The notes beneath the pieces were generated by a model. It did not search any database, was not told where the DNA came from, and saw only the letters and a list, made by a program, of their open reading frames with translations. A program made the position numbers and the translations under genes. This document shows positions 25,969 to 35,375 of a stretch of 64,000 nucleotides of DNA, one piece after another. Source of the stretch: Mycolicibacterium pulveris (lineage in GTDB: Bacteria > Actinomycetota > Actinomycetes > Mycobacteriales > Mycobacteriaceae). The stretch is from positions 3,534,001 to 3,598,000 of the forward strand of contig NZ_AP022599.1 in the NCBI RefSeq assembly GCF_010725725.1, given 5' to 3'. Each line of letters begins with the position of its first letter. Positions within the stretch are counted from its first letter, which is position 1.

Positions 25969-27015
25969 TCAGGGCACGACGACGGCGCGGCCGCGGACCT
26001 TTCCGTCCCGCAGATCGTGGTACGCGCGCAGGGCGTCGTCGAGTGAGTACGTGGTGGTTTCGACGTGGATCAGGTTTCGAGACGCCAGTTCGAGGACCTC
26101 GATGAGCTCGTGGCGTGATCCCCAGTAGGTCGTCTGCAAGCTGACCTCGTAGGGCTGGGAGAAGAACGAGAACGGTACGGAGCCGCCGGCGATGCCGATG
26201 ATCGTCGCGTCGCCGAGCGGGCGGGCGGCCGTGCGGGCCAGCTCGATCGTCGCCTCGGACCCGACGAAGTCCAGCATGACGTCGGCGCCGCGGCCTCCGG
26301 TGAGGTCCCGGATCGCGTTCGCGGTCTCCGCGTCGGAGGCGACGGTGTGGTCGGCGCCGCTGCGGGCCGCCAGATCGAGGGCCTCGGTGCGGTTGTCGAC
26401 GGCGATGAGCCGCGCCGCCGTCGTCGCCTTCAGCAGCTGCAGCGCCACGTGGCCCAGCCCTCCGACGCCGATGACGACCACGGTCGACGTCGGCGTCATC
26501 TTCGGCCACGACCGGCGGATCGCGTGGTAGGGGGTGAGCCCGGCGTCGGTGAGCGGCGCGGCCGTCGCGGGCTCGAGGCCGTCGGGCAGCCGAACCAGCG
26601 ACCGCGCCGAGGGCACCAGCAGGTATTCGGCCATTCCGCCGTCGAGGCCGAGCCCGCCGCCGCCGCTGAGCACGGGCGCTTCGGCGGGGTTCTCGCAGTA
26701 GTTCTCGACGCCGTGCCGGCAACGCTGGCACTTGCCGCACCCCCACGGGCCGTACACCGCGACGGCGTCGCCCTCGGAGACGGTGCTGACGCCGTCGCCG
26801 ACCGAGTCGACCCAGCCGGCGTTCTCGTGGCCCAGGGTGAACGGCAGCTGCCACGGCATCATCCCGGCGTCGAAGTCGTGCATGAGGTGCAGGTCGGAGT
26901 GGCAGGCCCCGGCGCCGCCGATCTTGACGACGACCTGTCCCGGGCCCGGCGTCGGTTTCGGCACCTCGACGAGTTCGGGCTCGGTCTTCCAGTCCATCAG
27001 TCGCAGTGCTTGCAT
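25969..27015 (-). CDS. Zinc-dependent alcohol dehydrogenase
   Basis: A 348-aa medium-chain dehydrogenase. Catalytic-zinc ligands C38 and H63-E64 (GHENAGW) and the structural-zinc cysteines C93, C96, C99 and C107 are present. The Rossmann motif GVGGLGHVAL is near residues 180-189, followed by VDNR, whose aspartate points to NAD. GGAGG precedes the ATG at 27015. The gene starts 19 nt after the end of the decayed sulfatase/FGE locus on the same strand and may once have shared its transcript. Substrate unknown. Confidence 0.9.
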   Translation of the reverse strand: MQALRLMDWKTEPELVEVPKPTPGPGQVVVKIGGAGACHSDLHLMHDFDAGMMPWQLPFTLGHENAGWVDSVGDGVSTVSEGDAVAVYGPWGCGKCQRCRHGVENYCENPAEAPVLSGGGGLGLDGGMAEYLLVPSARSLVRLPDGLEPATAAPLTDAGLTPYHAIRRSWPKMTPTSTVVVIGVGGLGHVALQLLKATTAARLIAVDNRTEALDLAARSGADHTVASDAETANAIRDLTGGRGADVMLDFVGSEATIELARTAARPLGDATIIGIAGGSVPFSFFSQPYEVSLQTTYWGSRHELIEVLELASRNLIHVETTTYSLDDALRAYHDLRDGKVRGRAVVVP

Positions 27016-27034
27016 CGCTCCTCCACCTTCGAAC

Positions 27035-28670
27035 TCAGCGCTTCACGCAGCGAAAGCCGATGTGGCTCATGCCGGTGTCGACTTGTTGGGGTCGCCGTGC
27101 CGCAGGGCGGTACCGCAGACAGTAGCTGTCCGCGCACAGGAATGAGCCGCCCTTGACGACCTTGCGCGGGATTCGAAACTGCGGTTGGGCGGGATCCTGG
27201 CTGTCCTCTTCACAGCGGGCGTCCTCGGCGGGGCCGTCGGCGTACCAGTCGACGGTCCACTCCCAGACGTTGCCCGCCATGTCGTACAGGCCGTAGCCGT
27301 TCGGTGCGAAACTGCCGACGGCGGCGGCACTTCCATAGCCCGTCTCGGGCAGGTAGGGAACTCGCCGTGCCAGTAGTTGGCCATCCGCTGACCGGGTTGC
27401 TCGGGTTCGTCGCCCCACGTGTACGTGGCGCCGCGGATCCCGCCGCGGGCGGCGACCTCCCACTCGTGCTCGGTCGGCAGCGCAAGACCGGCCCATTGGG
27501 CGTACGCCGCGGCGTCCGGTCAGGTAGGGCAGCAGGTTGAAGCCGTCGATGTGTACCCGATAGGTCTGGTCGCCGATCGTACGGCCCTGCTTGAGTTTCT
27601 CGACAACGTCGGGCTCACCGGCCGCCGCCAGAAACGTCGGAAGCCAATCGTGGTGTTGGACAATTTCATTGGACACCGCACCCGCCGGCTCCTTTCTAGC
27701 CAACGGATCATCTCGAGAATCCGGAAGGCGCCCTCCCAGTTGGTGTTCTTCTCACTGCGGAACGGGGTGGTGGCGCCGTCGGGCCAGGTGTTGGCGTGCG
27801 GCCCGTTGTCGGTGGAGTAGATGACGATGGTGTCCTCGGCGATCCCCAGTTCGTCGAGGCAGTCGAGCGGCAGCCCGACGTGCTTGTCGTGGTCGACCAT
27901 GGTGTCGTGATAGCCGGACTGCCAGCGTCCGGCCTGCCCGACGCTCTCGGGCTTGGTATGCGTCCGGAAGTGCATGTGGGTGGTGTTCATCCACGCGAAG
28001 AACGGTGTGTCCGCCGCGTGCTGCCGCTTGATGAAATCGATGCACGCCTCGGTGGTCTCGTCGTCGACGGTTTCCATCCGCTTCTTGGTCAGCGGCCCGG
28101 TGTCCTCGACGCGCTGCTTACCCAGTGGCCCGAACCGCTCGTCGACCTCATCGGAGGCTTCATCGGTGGCCCACGATCTGACGACACCGCGCGGCAGGAT
28201 CGCCTTTCGCAGCGTCGGTGCTTCCTCGGCGGTGGGGTAGTCGGGGTGCTCGGGCTCTTCCTCCGCGTTGAGGTGATACAGGTTGCCGAAGAACTCGTCG
28301 AAGCCGTGCGCTGTCGGCAGGTATTTGTTGAGGTCGCCGAGGTGGTTCTTGCCGAACTGGCCGGTGGCGTATCCGAGCGGTTTGAGGGGCGTGGCGATGG
28401 TCGGGTCCTCCGGGGACATGCCGACGTCGACCCCGGGCATGCCGACCTTGCTCAATCCTGTTCGGTAGACGCTTTGTCCGGTGAGGAACGATGATCGGCC
28501 CGCGGTGCAGCTTTGCTCCCCGTAGGCATCGGTGAATCGCATGCCCTCGGTGGCGATGCGATCGATGTTGGGTGTGCGGTAGCCCATCAGGCCATCGCTG
28601 TAGCAACTCAAGTTCGTGATTCCTATGTCGTCGCCCAAATGGCCAGAATGTTGGGCCTACCGCCAGGCAC
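27035..28670 (-). pseudogene. Decayed sulfatase fused to FGE-type remnant
   Basis: Reading from GTG 28670 (GAGGAG upstream), the frame gives VPGGRPNILAIW. It then breaks near 28641, where one G is missing from the expected TGGGGCGAC. It resumes as a sulfatase (DDIGITNLSCYSDG, catalytic CTAGR with the formylglycine cysteine). A second single-base loss near 27700 shifts the frame before EPAGAVSNEIVQHHDWLPTF. At LLPYLTG the sequence jumps without a stop into the C-terminal half of a SUMF1/formylglycine-generating enzyme ([33 protein letters not shown]). A third single-base loss lies near 27358. So a sulfatase-FGE gene pair was joined by a deletion and then decayed. Confidence 0.85.
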
Positions 28671-28769
28671 ATCGACTCCTCACACCGTTGTGAATTTCGA
28701 ATCTCTCGCAGTTTCAACGCTATGCCTGTGCGCTGGGGATGCGAGGCCTTGTCGAAGTCGCTTTGTCGC

Positions 28770-28840
28770 CGAACGTGGGTTACCCGCACGCAAGGCGGTG
28801 GCAGATTCACACGGTCAGGCGTGCGGGTAACCCACGTTCG
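28770..28840. repeat. Family B perfect hairpin, copy 2
   Basis: Perfect 22-bp arms (28770-28791 and 28819-28840) with core GAACGTGGGTTACCCGCACG around a 27-nt loop. It lies in the 342-bp gap between the sulfatase pseudogene and the acyl ligase, here between divergent starts, not convergent ends. The rest of the gap (28841-28962) shows no gene and probably holds the ligase promoter. Confidence 0.85.
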
Positions 28841-28962
28841 CCCCGGCAATTGTGGGGCTGCGGCCGCGGCCCGGTTGACCCCAGGAGGAACCGGCCACTG
28901 CTACGGTTACGGCGTCGTAGGTTCGTCGCTGCGACCAGACACCTGACTGACGGGAGCACCGC

Positions 28963-29016
28963 ATGGTGCACATCACGTCCCAGCGTTCGAGCCGCAGAAA
29001 AGTGGTCCGACGGTGA
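28963..29016 (+). CDS. 17-codon upstream ORF overlapping the ligase start
   Basis: The short [20 protein letters not shown] begins at ATG 28963 with GGGAG six bases upstream, and its TGA overlaps the GTG start of the acyl ligase (GTGA). The ligase has no strong ribosome-binding site of its own, so its translation is probably coupled to this leader. The peptide is rich in Arg and Ser. Whether it senses anything or only recruits ribosomes is unknown. Confidence 0.55.
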   Translation: MVHITSQRSSRRKVVRR

Positions 29017-30650
29017 GCCGGTTCTGCGACACGATGTATGCGAACGCCCAGTTGGGTGGTCGGGGCATGGTGACCGGCGAACCGTTTGCGCCCGTCCGGC
29101 ATACCTGGCACCAGGTCCATCAGCGTGCCCGCCGTATCGCTGGGGGTCTTGCGGCAGCGGGTGTGGGCCCCGGCGACGCGGTCGCGGTGCTGGCCGGGGC
29201 CCCGGCAGAGATCGCGCCAACCGCCCAGGCGGTGTGGATGCGCGGCGCCCACCTCACCATGCTGCACCAACCGACGCCGCGCACCGATCTGATGCTGTGG
29301 GCCGCCGAGACGAGCTCGGTTGTCGACGTGATCGATGCCGAGGTGGTCGTGGTCTCCGAACCGTTCATGGCGGCCGTTCCCGCATTGGCGGGCAAAGGTT
29401 TTCAGGTCGTCACCATTGCAGAACTCCTGGATCACGACGGGATCGACCCCCTGGATGCGGGTGAGGACGACCTTGCGCTGTTGCAGTTGACGTCGGGATC
29501 GACCGGCCCGGCGAAGGCGGTGCAGGTCACGCATCGCAACCTGGTCTCCAACGCCGAAGCGATGTTCACCGGCGCCCAGTACGACCTGGAGACCGACGTC
29601 ATCGTGAGCTGGTTGCCTCTGTTCCACGACATGGGGATGACGGGTTTCCTGGTGGTGCCGATGTACTTCGGCGCCGAGCTGGTCAAGGTCAGCCCGATGG
29701 ACTTCCTGCGTGACACGCTGCTGTGGGCCAGGCTCATCGACAAGTACAAGGGCACCATGACCGCCGCACCGAACTTCGCCTACGCGCTGTTCGCCAAGCG
29801 GCTTCGCAGGCAGGCCAAGCCGGGCGAGTTCGACCTGTCGACGCTGCGGTGGGCGTTGTCGGGTTCCGAGCAGGTCGAACCCGCCGATGTCGAGGACCTG
29901 TGCGACGCCGGTGCGCCGTTCGGGCTCCGCCCGGACGCGATCCTGCCCGCGTATGGGATGGCGGAAACCACTGTGGCGGTGTCGTTCTCCGAATGCGGTG
30001 GCGGCTTGGTGGTCGACGAGGTCGACGCCGATCTGCTCGCCGTGCTGCACCGCGCGGTCCCCTCGACGAAGGGGCGCACCAGACGCCTCGCGACGCTGGG
30101 GCCGCCCCTGCCGGGGCTGGAGGTCAGGATCGTCGACGAAGACGCCAACGTTCTGCCGACCCGTGGCGTGGGTGTCATCCAAGTCCGCGGTGAACCGGTG
30201 ACCACGGGATACACCACCATGGGCGGTTTCCAACCCGCACTGGACGCGCAAGGCTGGTATGACACCGGCGACCTCGGCTACGTGACGGAGGAGAACCGCA
30301 TCGTCGTGTGCGGCAGGGTCAAAGACGTCATCATCATGGCCGGCCGCAACATCTACCCGACCGACATCGAACGGGCGGCGTGCCGGGTCGCCGGGGTGCG
30401 GCCGGGATGCGCGGTCGCGGTGCGTCTGGACGCCGGCCACTCGCGGGAGGGGTTCGCGGTCGCCGTGGAGTCCAACACGTTCGACGACAGCGCCGATGTG
30501 CGACGGATCCAGCACCAGGTCGCCCACGAGGTGTTCGCCGAAGTCGACATGCGACCACGCAACGTCGCGGTGCTCTGCCCGGGCACCATCCCGAAGACGC
30601 CGTCGGGCAAGCTGCGTCGTGCGCACGCGCTCGCCCTTGTCGGCCGCTAG
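29013..30650 (+). CDS. Fatty acyl-AMP/acyl-CoA ligase (FadD-like)
   Basis: A 545-aa ANL-superfamily adenylating enzyme. The P-loop [14 protein letters not shown] is near residues 150-163. YGMAETT is near 313, YDTGDLGYV near 418, and the hinge [20 protein letters not shown] near 432-451. The C-terminal catalytic lysine sits in [20 protein letters not shown] is typical of mycobacterial FAAL/FadD proteins, which activate fatty acids for lipid or polyketide assembly. The start is GTG 29013, overlapping a 17-codon uORF. The specific fadD number cannot be assigned. A DUF1876 gene follows. Confidence 0.9.
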   Translation: MSRFCDTMYANAQLGGRGMVTGEPFAPVRHTWHQVHQRARRIAGGLAAAGVGPGDAVAVLAGAPAEIAPTAQAVWMRGAHLTMLHQPTPRTDLMLWAAETSSVVDVIDAEVVVVSEPFMAAVPALAGKGFQVVTIAELLDHDGIDPLDAGEDDLALLQLTSGSTGPAKAVQVTHRNLVSNAEAMFTGAQYDLETDVIVSWLPLFHDMGMTGFLVVPMYFGAELVKVSPMDFLRDTLLWARLIDKYKGTMTAAPNFAYALFAKRLRRQAKPGEFDLSTLRWALSGSEQVEPADVEDLCDAGAPFGLRPDAILPAYGMAETTVAVSFSECGGGLVVDEVDADLLAVLHRAVPSTKGRTRRLATLGPPLPGLEVRIVDEDANVLPTRGVGVIQVRGEPVTTGYTTMGGFQPALDAQGWYDTGDLGYVTEENRIVVCGRVKDVIIMAGRNIYPTDIERAACRVAGVRPGCAVAVRLDAGHSREGFAVAVESNTFDDSADVRRIQHQVAHEVFAEVDMRPRNVAVLCPGTIPKTPSGKLRRAHALALVGR

Positions 30651-30686
30651 TTCAGGGCGCACCCTGGTGGGTGGAAGGTGATCGCA

Positions 30687-30965
30687 ATGTACGACAAGGT
30701 TCTGGACAACAAATGGCACGTCGAGGTGGAGTTCTCCGAAGACGAGGTGCACACCCACGCTTCCGCGTGCGCCACGCTGGCCGACGACACCACGATGACG
30801 ACGACCGGGGACGCCTACCGCAATCCCAGGGACGACAGCCAGCCGATGGTCGGTGAGGAGATCGCGGCGGCTCGCGCACTCTTCGCGCTGGCCACCCAGC
30901 TGCTGGAGGAGGCGTCGGCGCGGATCGCGCAGAACACGCGCCAACCGGTGCACCTGTACCACTGA
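30687..30965 (+). CDS. DUF1876 (dsRBD-fold) protein, Rv1738/Rv2632c-like
   Basis: A 92-aa protein of the DUF1876 family, recognised from WHVEVEFSEDEVHTHASA near the start and VGEEIAAARALFALATQLLE toward the end. M. tuberculosis homologues Rv1738 and Rv2632c are dormancy-linked, and Rv1738 has a fold resembling ribosome hibernation factors. ATG 30687 was chosen, with GGAAGG nine bases upstream; GTG 30678 is an alternative. The 36-nt gap after the ligase contains the small dyad CAGGGCGCACCCTG (30653-30666) but no convincing DosR box. Confidence 0.82.
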   Translation: MYDKVLDNKWHVEVEFSEDEVHTHASACATLADDTTMTTTGDAYRNPRDDSQPMVGEEIAAARALFALATQLLEEASARIAQNTRQPVHLYH

Positions 30966-30987
30966 ACGCCGGCCCGGCCCGGCCCGC

Positions 30988-31045
30988 CGAACGTGGGTTA
31001 CCGGCACGCAGAATCGCGGTTGGGCGTGCGGGTAACCCACGTTCG
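30988..31045. repeat. Family B near-perfect hairpin, copy 3
   Basis: 22-bp arms at 30988-31009 and 31024-31045 with one mismatch (left arm TACCGGC instead of TACCCGC) and a 14-nt loop. It lies between the convergent DUF1876 and 3beta-HSD genes and could terminate both. Confidence 0.85.
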
Positions 31046-31061
31046 CGCCCGCGGATCGTGA

Positions 31062-32138
31062 TCAGGCTGTCGCCGCGGCTGCCCTCATCTGGTTGAACAG
31101 GTCGACGTAATACGGCAGGCAATCGGCCATCGCCTGCTGCGTGCTGAACAGCGGGCGATAACCCAAGTCGCGCTCGGCCTTCGCGATCGAGAAGTGGTTG
31201 TCGAGGTAGAGGCGTTCCACGCCAAGGGGTTCGATCATCGGCTTGGGCAGCCCGAACCGGAAGTGCAGCCACTGCCAGGCCGTCATCGCCGCCCACACCA
31301 ACCGGCCGGGCACCCGGATTTTGGGATAGCGCCGTCCGCAGGCCTCCACCACCGGGCGGGAGAACTCGAACATGTTGATCGGCTCGCCGTCGTTGATGAA
31401 ATACGCCTGACCGGGCGCCGTTCCGCCGGGCACCAGATGCTCGGCGGCCAGGATGAATCCGTGAGTCAGGTTGTGCACGTACGAGTTGTCCAGCTTGACG
31501 TTCTTGCTGCCGACGAGCACCTTGACGTGACCGGCCAGCACGCTCTCGAACACCTTGCGGAACATGGTCTGGTCACCGCGTCCCCAAATCCCGCTGGGCC
31601 GAATGGAACACGTCAGCAGACCGCCAACTCCGTTCTGCGACAACACGAATTTCTCGGCGATGACCTTGGTCTCGGTGTAAAGGTCGTTGAAACGGTCGGT
31701 GTAGGGCAGCGTTTCGTCGGCGCCGGCCAGCTTCTTGCCGCCCATCACCACGCTGTTGGACGCGGTGTAGACGAACCGCTTGACCCCTGCGGCCTGCGCT
31801 GTGTGCACCAGGTTCTCTGTCCCGTGCACGTTCACCGCGAAACTGCGCTGCCGGTACTCCTCGGTGACCGAGGCGCCGCCCATCAGATCGATGATCGCGG
31901 CGGTGTGAAAGACGGTGTCGATGCCCGTCACCGCGGCCGCCACGGTGTCGACGTCACAGATGTCGCCCTGGAGCACCTCGAGCCGCGGATGGTCGGTCAC
32001 TGGGGACGGTGCGCGGTCGAACGACCGCACCTGATACCCGCGGTCGAGAAGTTCGGTCACCAGGTTGGCGCCGACGAACCCGGAACCGCCGGTGACCAGC
32101 ACCCGGCCGAGCTCGGTGGTCAACGCTGAATCGCCCAT
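31062..32138 (-). CDS. 3beta-hydroxysteroid dehydrogenase
   Basis: A 358-aa NAD-dependent extended SDR of the 3beta-HSD/isomerase family, equivalent to M. tuberculosis Rv1106c, which oxidises 3beta-hydroxysterols such as cholesterol to the 4-en-3-one. The cofactor motif GGSGFVGAN is at residues 17-25. The catalytic YTETK is near 145-149, and conserved IRPSGIWG is near 168. ATG 32138 gives MGDSALTTELGRVLVTGG. It sits downstream of xseB with its own KstR-type box 17 bp before the ATG, indicating sterol-responsive control separate from the xse genes. Confidence 0.93.
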   Translation of the reverse strand: MGDSALTTELGRVLVTGGSGFVGANLVTELLDRGYQVRSFDRAPSPVTDHPRLEVLQGDICDVDTVAAAVTGIDTVFHTAAIIDLMGGASVTEEYRQRSFAVNVHGTENLVHTAQAAGVKRFVYTASNSVVMGGKKLAGADETLPYTDRFNDLYTETKVIAEKFVLSQNGVGGLLTCSIRPSGIWGRGDQTMFRKVFESVLAGHVKVLVGSKNVKLDNSYVHNLTHGFILAAEHLVPGGTAPGQAYFINDGEPINMFEFSRPVVEACGRRYPKIRVPGRLVWAAMTAWQWLHFRFGLPKPMIEPLGVERLYLDNHFSIAKAERDLGYRPLFSTQQAMADCLPYYVDLFNQMRAAAATA

Positions 32139-32154
32139 AGCGGAAAAGAGTAAC

Positions 32155-32168
32155 TGAAACGTGTTACA
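32155..32168 (-). promoter_or_regulatory. KstR-type operator of 3beta-HSD gene
   Basis: TGAAACGTGTTACA fits TNNAACNNGTTNNA exactly and is the centre of a longer dyad, AACTGAAAC-GT-GTTACAGTT (32152-32171, one mismatched pair). It ends 17 bp before the ATG at 32138, so a bound repressor would cover the start of transcription. As I recall, the M. tuberculosis orthologue belongs to the KstR regulon. Confidence 0.8.
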
Positions 32169-32202
32169 GTTTCGACCCCCGAGGGGCGAATTGCTTGAAA
32201 AC

Positions 32203-32415
32203 TCAACCTTCGTCGGCGTCCCTGGCGGCCAGCACATCCTCGACACGTTTGCGGGCACCAGCTAAGTGATCCTCACAGCGTTTAGCCAGTTCTTCGCCGC
32301 GTTCCCATAGCTTCAGCGACGCATCGAGGTCGAGCCCGCCCTGCTCGAGCTGCTGCACGACGCCGATCAGCTCGTCGCGAGCTTCTTCGTACCCCATTTC
32401 ACTAATAGGCTTCAT
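32203..32415 (-). CDS. xseB: Exodeoxyribonuclease VII small subunit
   Basis: A 70-aa protein with the typical XseB sequence ([36 protein letters not shown]), forming a helical hairpin that assembles with XseA. Exonuclease VII degrades single-stranded DNA from both ends. The ATG overlaps the xseA stop by 4 nt, giving coupled translation and stoichiometric synthesis. The gap to the 3beta-HSD gene (64 bp) holds a KstR box. Confidence 0.95.
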   Translation of the reverse strand: MKPISEMGYEEARDELIGVVQQLEQGGLDLDASLKLWERGEELAKRCEDHLAGARKRVEDVLAARDADEG

Positions 32416-33653
32416 TCATCCGTCCCTTCGGGTCGTTCCGGGCCGTCGCTGACCGCCGCGATCGCGCCGTCCGCCACCCGCACCCGCAGCCGTCTGCCCG
32501 CCGGCGCGTCGGCCGTCGTGCGCAGCACCTGCGCGTCGGGCATCGTCTGCACGACGGCGTAACCCCGCGCCAACGTCGCCGCCGGCCCCAACGTGGACAG
32601 CCGCGCCGACAGGTGGCCGACGCGGTCGGCCTCCGCGGCCACCAGCCGGGTGATGTCGCGTCGGGCCGCGGCCAGCGCGCGATGCACCTCGTCGGCGCGC
32701 GTGTCGATCGCGGCCAGCGGCCGGGCCAACACCGGGCGGCTGCGCAACTGGTCCAGCGTGTGCTGTTCGCGGTGCACCCAGTTGCGCAACGCGCGCCCGC
32801 CGCGACGGCACAGGTCGGCGATGCGCGCCTGCTCGGCCGCGGCGTCGGGCACGATGCGCTTGGCCGCGTCGGTGGGGGTGGCGGCCCGCACATCGGCCAC
32901 CAGGTCGCACAGCGGGTTGTCGGGCTCGTGACCGATCGCGCTCACCACCGGCGTGGTGCACTTGGCGATCTCGCGGCACAGGGTCTCGTCGTAGAACGGC
33001 AGCAGCGCATCGATGTCACCGCCGCCGCGGGCGATCACGATCACGTCGACCTCGGCGTTCGCGTCGAGTTCGCGTAACGCCTCGACGATCTGCGCGACGG
33101 TGTTGGGTCCCTGCACGGCCGTGTTGCGGATTGTGAATCGCACTGCGGGCCAACGGCTCTGGGCAACAGACACCACGTCACGCTCGGCGGCCGACGCGCG
33201 CCCGGTGATCAGCCCGACGGTGTTCGGCAGAAACGGCAGCGGACGTTTGAGGCGCGGATCAAAGAGCCCTTCGGCCTCCAGCAGCCTGCGGAGGCGTTCG
33301 ATGCGGGCGAGCAGTTCGCCGAGCCCGACCGCGCGGATCTCGCTGACCCGCAGCGAGAAGGAGCCCCGGCCGGTGTGGAACTGCGGCTTGCCGTGCATCA
33401 CCACCTGCACGCCCTCGGTCAGCTCCACCGGCGCGTTGGCCACCAGGTCGCGCGGGCAGACGACCGAGAGCGACATGTCGGCGGCCGGATCGCGCAGCAG
33501 GATGAACGCCACGGTGGGCCGGAAGTTGAGCTGGGCGATCTGGCCCTCGACCCACACCGTGCCCAGCCGGTCGATGTACTTGGCGACGCGGGTGGCCACC
33601 GCGCGCACCGGCCAGGGGTTGTCGGGCGACTTGCCCGGCTCGGCCTCGGTCAC
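32412..33653 (-). CDS. xseA: Exodeoxyribonuclease VII large subunit
   Basis: A 413-aa XseA. The N-terminal OB-fold (about residues 12-110; [14 protein letters not shown]) binds single-stranded DNA. The catalytic domain carries [30 protein letters not shown] and [13 protein letters not shown], the conserved nuclease signatures. A helical tail of about 130 residues follows and ends in the small barrel domain. It overlaps xseB by 4 nt and is preceded 4 nt upstream by the Rv1109c-like gene, so the three form an operon. Confidence 0.96.
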   Translation of the reverse strand: MTEAEPGKSPDNPWPVRAVATRVAKYIDRLGTVWVEGQIAQLNFRPTVAFILLRDPAADMSLSVVCPRDLVANAPVELTEGVQVVMHGKPQFHTGRGSFSLRVSEIRAVGLGELLARIERLRRLLEAEGLFDPRLKRPLPFLPNTVGLITGRASAAERDVVSVAQSRWPAVRFTIRNTAVQGPNTVAQIVEALRELDANAEVDVIVIARGGGDIDALLPFYDETLCREIAKCTTPVVSAIGHEPDNPLCDLVADVRAATPTDAAKRIVPDAAAEQARIADLCRRGGRALRNWVHREQHTLDQLRSRPVLARPLAAIDTRADEVHRALAAARRDITRLVAAEADRVGHLSARLSTLGPAATLARGYAVVQTMPDAQVLRTTADAPAGRRLRVRVADGAIAAVSDGPERPEGTDE

Positions 33654-33657
33654 GGGC

Positions 33658-34224
33658 TCACTTGGCGGTGGCGCGGGTGATCCTGTTGGCCAGCAGAGTC
33701 TGGAACGGTGCGCGCGCCCTGGTCGCCTCCTCGTAGGCCAGCAGCGCCTCGAGGTCGGCCACCTGCAGCGACGCCAACCTTGCGCGCAGTTGCGCCAGCG
33801 TCAGCGACTCGTAATCCAGCTCGGTGACGATCTCGGGGACCTCCACCTCGTCGGTGGCCACCGAGGAGTTGTTGACGGCGGGTTCGGCGGCGGGTGTCTC
33901 GGGCTCGCCGCCGCTGAACAGCGCGAACCGGCCCTCGGTGAGCCGCTGGCCGTCGGTGCCTGCCGCGCCCGCATCCTCGAGGTCCTCGTCGAACGTCGCC
34001 CACTCCGGCTGCTCCTCCTTCGGAGGGAACATCGCTTCGAGGGCCTCGTCGCCCTTGATCACCAGGTCGGCGACGTCCTGCTGCACCTTCATCACGAGGT
34101 GGGCGACCTGACTGGCGACCGTCATCGGATACATCAGGATGGTCTGCGGAAGCTTGCGGGTTTCCTCGATGGCGGTGACCGCTGCGCCAACGAGCAGACG
34201 GACACCATACGGTGCAGTTGCCAT
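33658..34224 (-). CDS. Rv1109c-like putative lipid-droplet-associated protein
   Basis: A 188-aa protein. The N-terminus has an amphipathic/hydrophobic region (residues 5-50, [20 protein letters not shown]), followed by an acidic linker (70-140) and a C-terminal helical SAP-like part ([22 protein letters not shown]). By position it is the Rv1109c orthologue. Related actinobacterial proteins are annotated as lipid-droplet-associated, like Rhodococcus MLDS. No enzymatic motif is seen. The first gene of an operon with xseA-xseB, it is divergent from ispH across 65 bp. Confidence 0.8.
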   Translation of the reverse strand: MATAPYGVRLLVGAAVTAIEETRKLPQTILMYPMTVASQVAHLVMKVQQDVADLVIKGDEALEAMFPPKEEQPEWATFDEDLEDAGAAGTDGQRLTEGRFALFSGGEPETPAAEPAVNNSSVATDEVEVPEIVTELDYESLTLAQLRARLASLQVADLEALLAYEEATRARAPFQTLLANRITRATAK

Positions 34225-34289
34225 GGCCCCAGCCTACGGCTGGCTGCTCAGCTGGTCTGGGAAGGCTGCCGATGCGTACCCTGGAAGCC

Positions 34290-35303
34290 ATGCCACCGAC
34301 AATCGACATGGGGATTCCGGGCGTCAGCCAGACGGCAGCGGGCTCGGGCACCGGTGGCGTCATGGGCAAACGGGTGTTGCTGGCCGAACCACGTGGTTAC
34401 TGCGCCGGGGTGGACCGGGCGGTGGAGACCGTGGAGCGCGCGCTGGAGAAGCACGGGGCCCCGGTTTACGTGCGTCACGAGATCGTGCACAACCGGCACG
34501 TCGTCGACACGCTGGCCAAGGCAGGCGCGGTGTTCGTCGACGAGACCGACGAGGTGCCCGAGGGCGCCATCGTGGTGTTCTCCGCCCACGGGGTCGCCCC
34601 GACCGTGCATCAGAGCGCCAAGGAGCGCGATCTCAAGGTCATCGACGCGACCTGCCCGCTGGTGACCAAGGTGCACAACGAGGCCAAACGGTTCGCCCGC
34701 GACGACTACGACATCCTGCTGATCGGCCACGAGGGCCACGAGGAGGTCATCGGCACCGCCGGTGAGGCACCCGACCACGTGCAGCTGGTCGACGGGCCCG
34801 AATCGGTGGACCAGGTCACCGTGCGCGACGAGAACAAAGTGATCTGGCTGTCGCAGACCACGCTGTCCGTCGACGAGACGATGGAAACCGTGCACCGGCT
34901 GCGTGAGCGCTTCCCCAAGCTGCAGGATCCGCCCAGCGACGACATCTGCTACGCCACCCAGAACCGCCAGGTCGCGGTGAAGGCGATGGCGCCGGAGTGC
35001 GAGCTGGTCATCGTGGTCGGGTCGCGCAACTCGTCGAACTCCGTGCGCCTGGTCGAGGTGGCCCTGGGCGCCGGCTCCGACGCCGCGCACCTGGTCGACT
35101 ACGCCGACGACATCGACCCCACCTGGCTGGACGGGGTGACGACGGTGGGGGTCACTTCCGGCGCGTCCGTGCCCGAGATCCTGGTGCGCGGGGTGCTGGA
35201 ACGGCTCGCCGAGTTCGGCTACGACACGGTGCAGCCGGTGACGACGGCCAACGAGACGTTGGTGTTCGCCCTGCCTCGCGAGATCCGGCCTGCACGCGCG
35301 TAA
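34290..35303 (+). CDS. ispH: 4-hydroxy-3-methylbut-2-enyl diphosphate reductase
   Basis: A 337-aa [4Fe-4S] enzyme (IspH/LytB) that makes IPP and DMAPP in the last step of the MEP isoprenoid pathway. The three cluster cysteines are C38 ([11 protein letters not shown]), C122 (DATCPLVTK) and C220 ([11 protein letters not shown]). The conserved HGVAPTVH and GHEGHEEV are present. ATG 34290 gives [11 protein letters not shown], matching M. tuberculosis LytB2 (Rv1110). Longer in-frame starts would extend into the divergent promoter. A hairpin begins just after its stop. Confidence 0.96.
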   Translation: MPPTIDMGIPGVSQTAAGSGTGGVMGKRVLLAEPRGYCAGVDRAVETVERALEKHGAPVYVRHEIVHNRHVVDTLAKAGAVFVDETDEVPEGAIVVFSAHGVAPTVHQSAKERDLKVIDATCPLVTKVHNEAKRFARDDYDILLIGHEGHEEVIGTAGEAPDHVQLVDGPESVDQVTVRDENKVIWLSQTTLSVDETMETVHRLRERFPKLQDPPSDDICYATQNRQVAVKAMAPECELVIVVGSRNSSNSVRLVEVALGAGSDAAHLVDYADDIDPTWLDGVTTVGVTSGASVPEILVRGVLERLAEFGYDTVQPVTTANETLVFALPREIRPARA

Positions 35304-35315
35304 CCTCCCCCTTCG

Positions 35316-35375
35316 CCGAGCAGTCGTGAAAACCCCCAATTTCGGCTGTTTGAGGGGGTTTTCACGACTGCTCGC
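35316..35375. repeat. Family A hairpin overlapping the PBP gene start
   Basis: Perfect 21-bp arms, 35318-35338 (CGAGCAGTCGTGAAAACCCC plus C) and its complement at 35353-35373, around a 14-nt loop. It shares CGAGCAG-CGTGAAAACCCCC with the copy at 390. It lies between ispH and the penicillin-binding protein gene, and that gene's possible GTG (35326) and TTG (35350) starts fall inside it. Confidence 0.85.

Noticed and set aside
27035..28670. Sequencing indel errors as the sole explanation of the sulfatase frameshifts
   Set aside because: Neighbouring genes are intact, and the sulfatase-to-FGE junction also needs a large deletion, so real decay is more likely. Single-base losses should still be verified.
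30653..30666. CAGGGCGCACCCTG as a DosR box for the DUF1876 gene
   Set aside because: The dyad arms are only 5 bp and the centre does not fit the DosR core. It lies too close to the ligase stop, with only 20 bp to the ATG.
28815..31040. A 741-codon open frame on the minus strand opposite the acyl ligase
   Set aside because: It lies over a clear ligase gene with all ANL motifs. The antisense product is low-complexity Arg/Gly/His-rich, as expected from GC-rich shadow frames.
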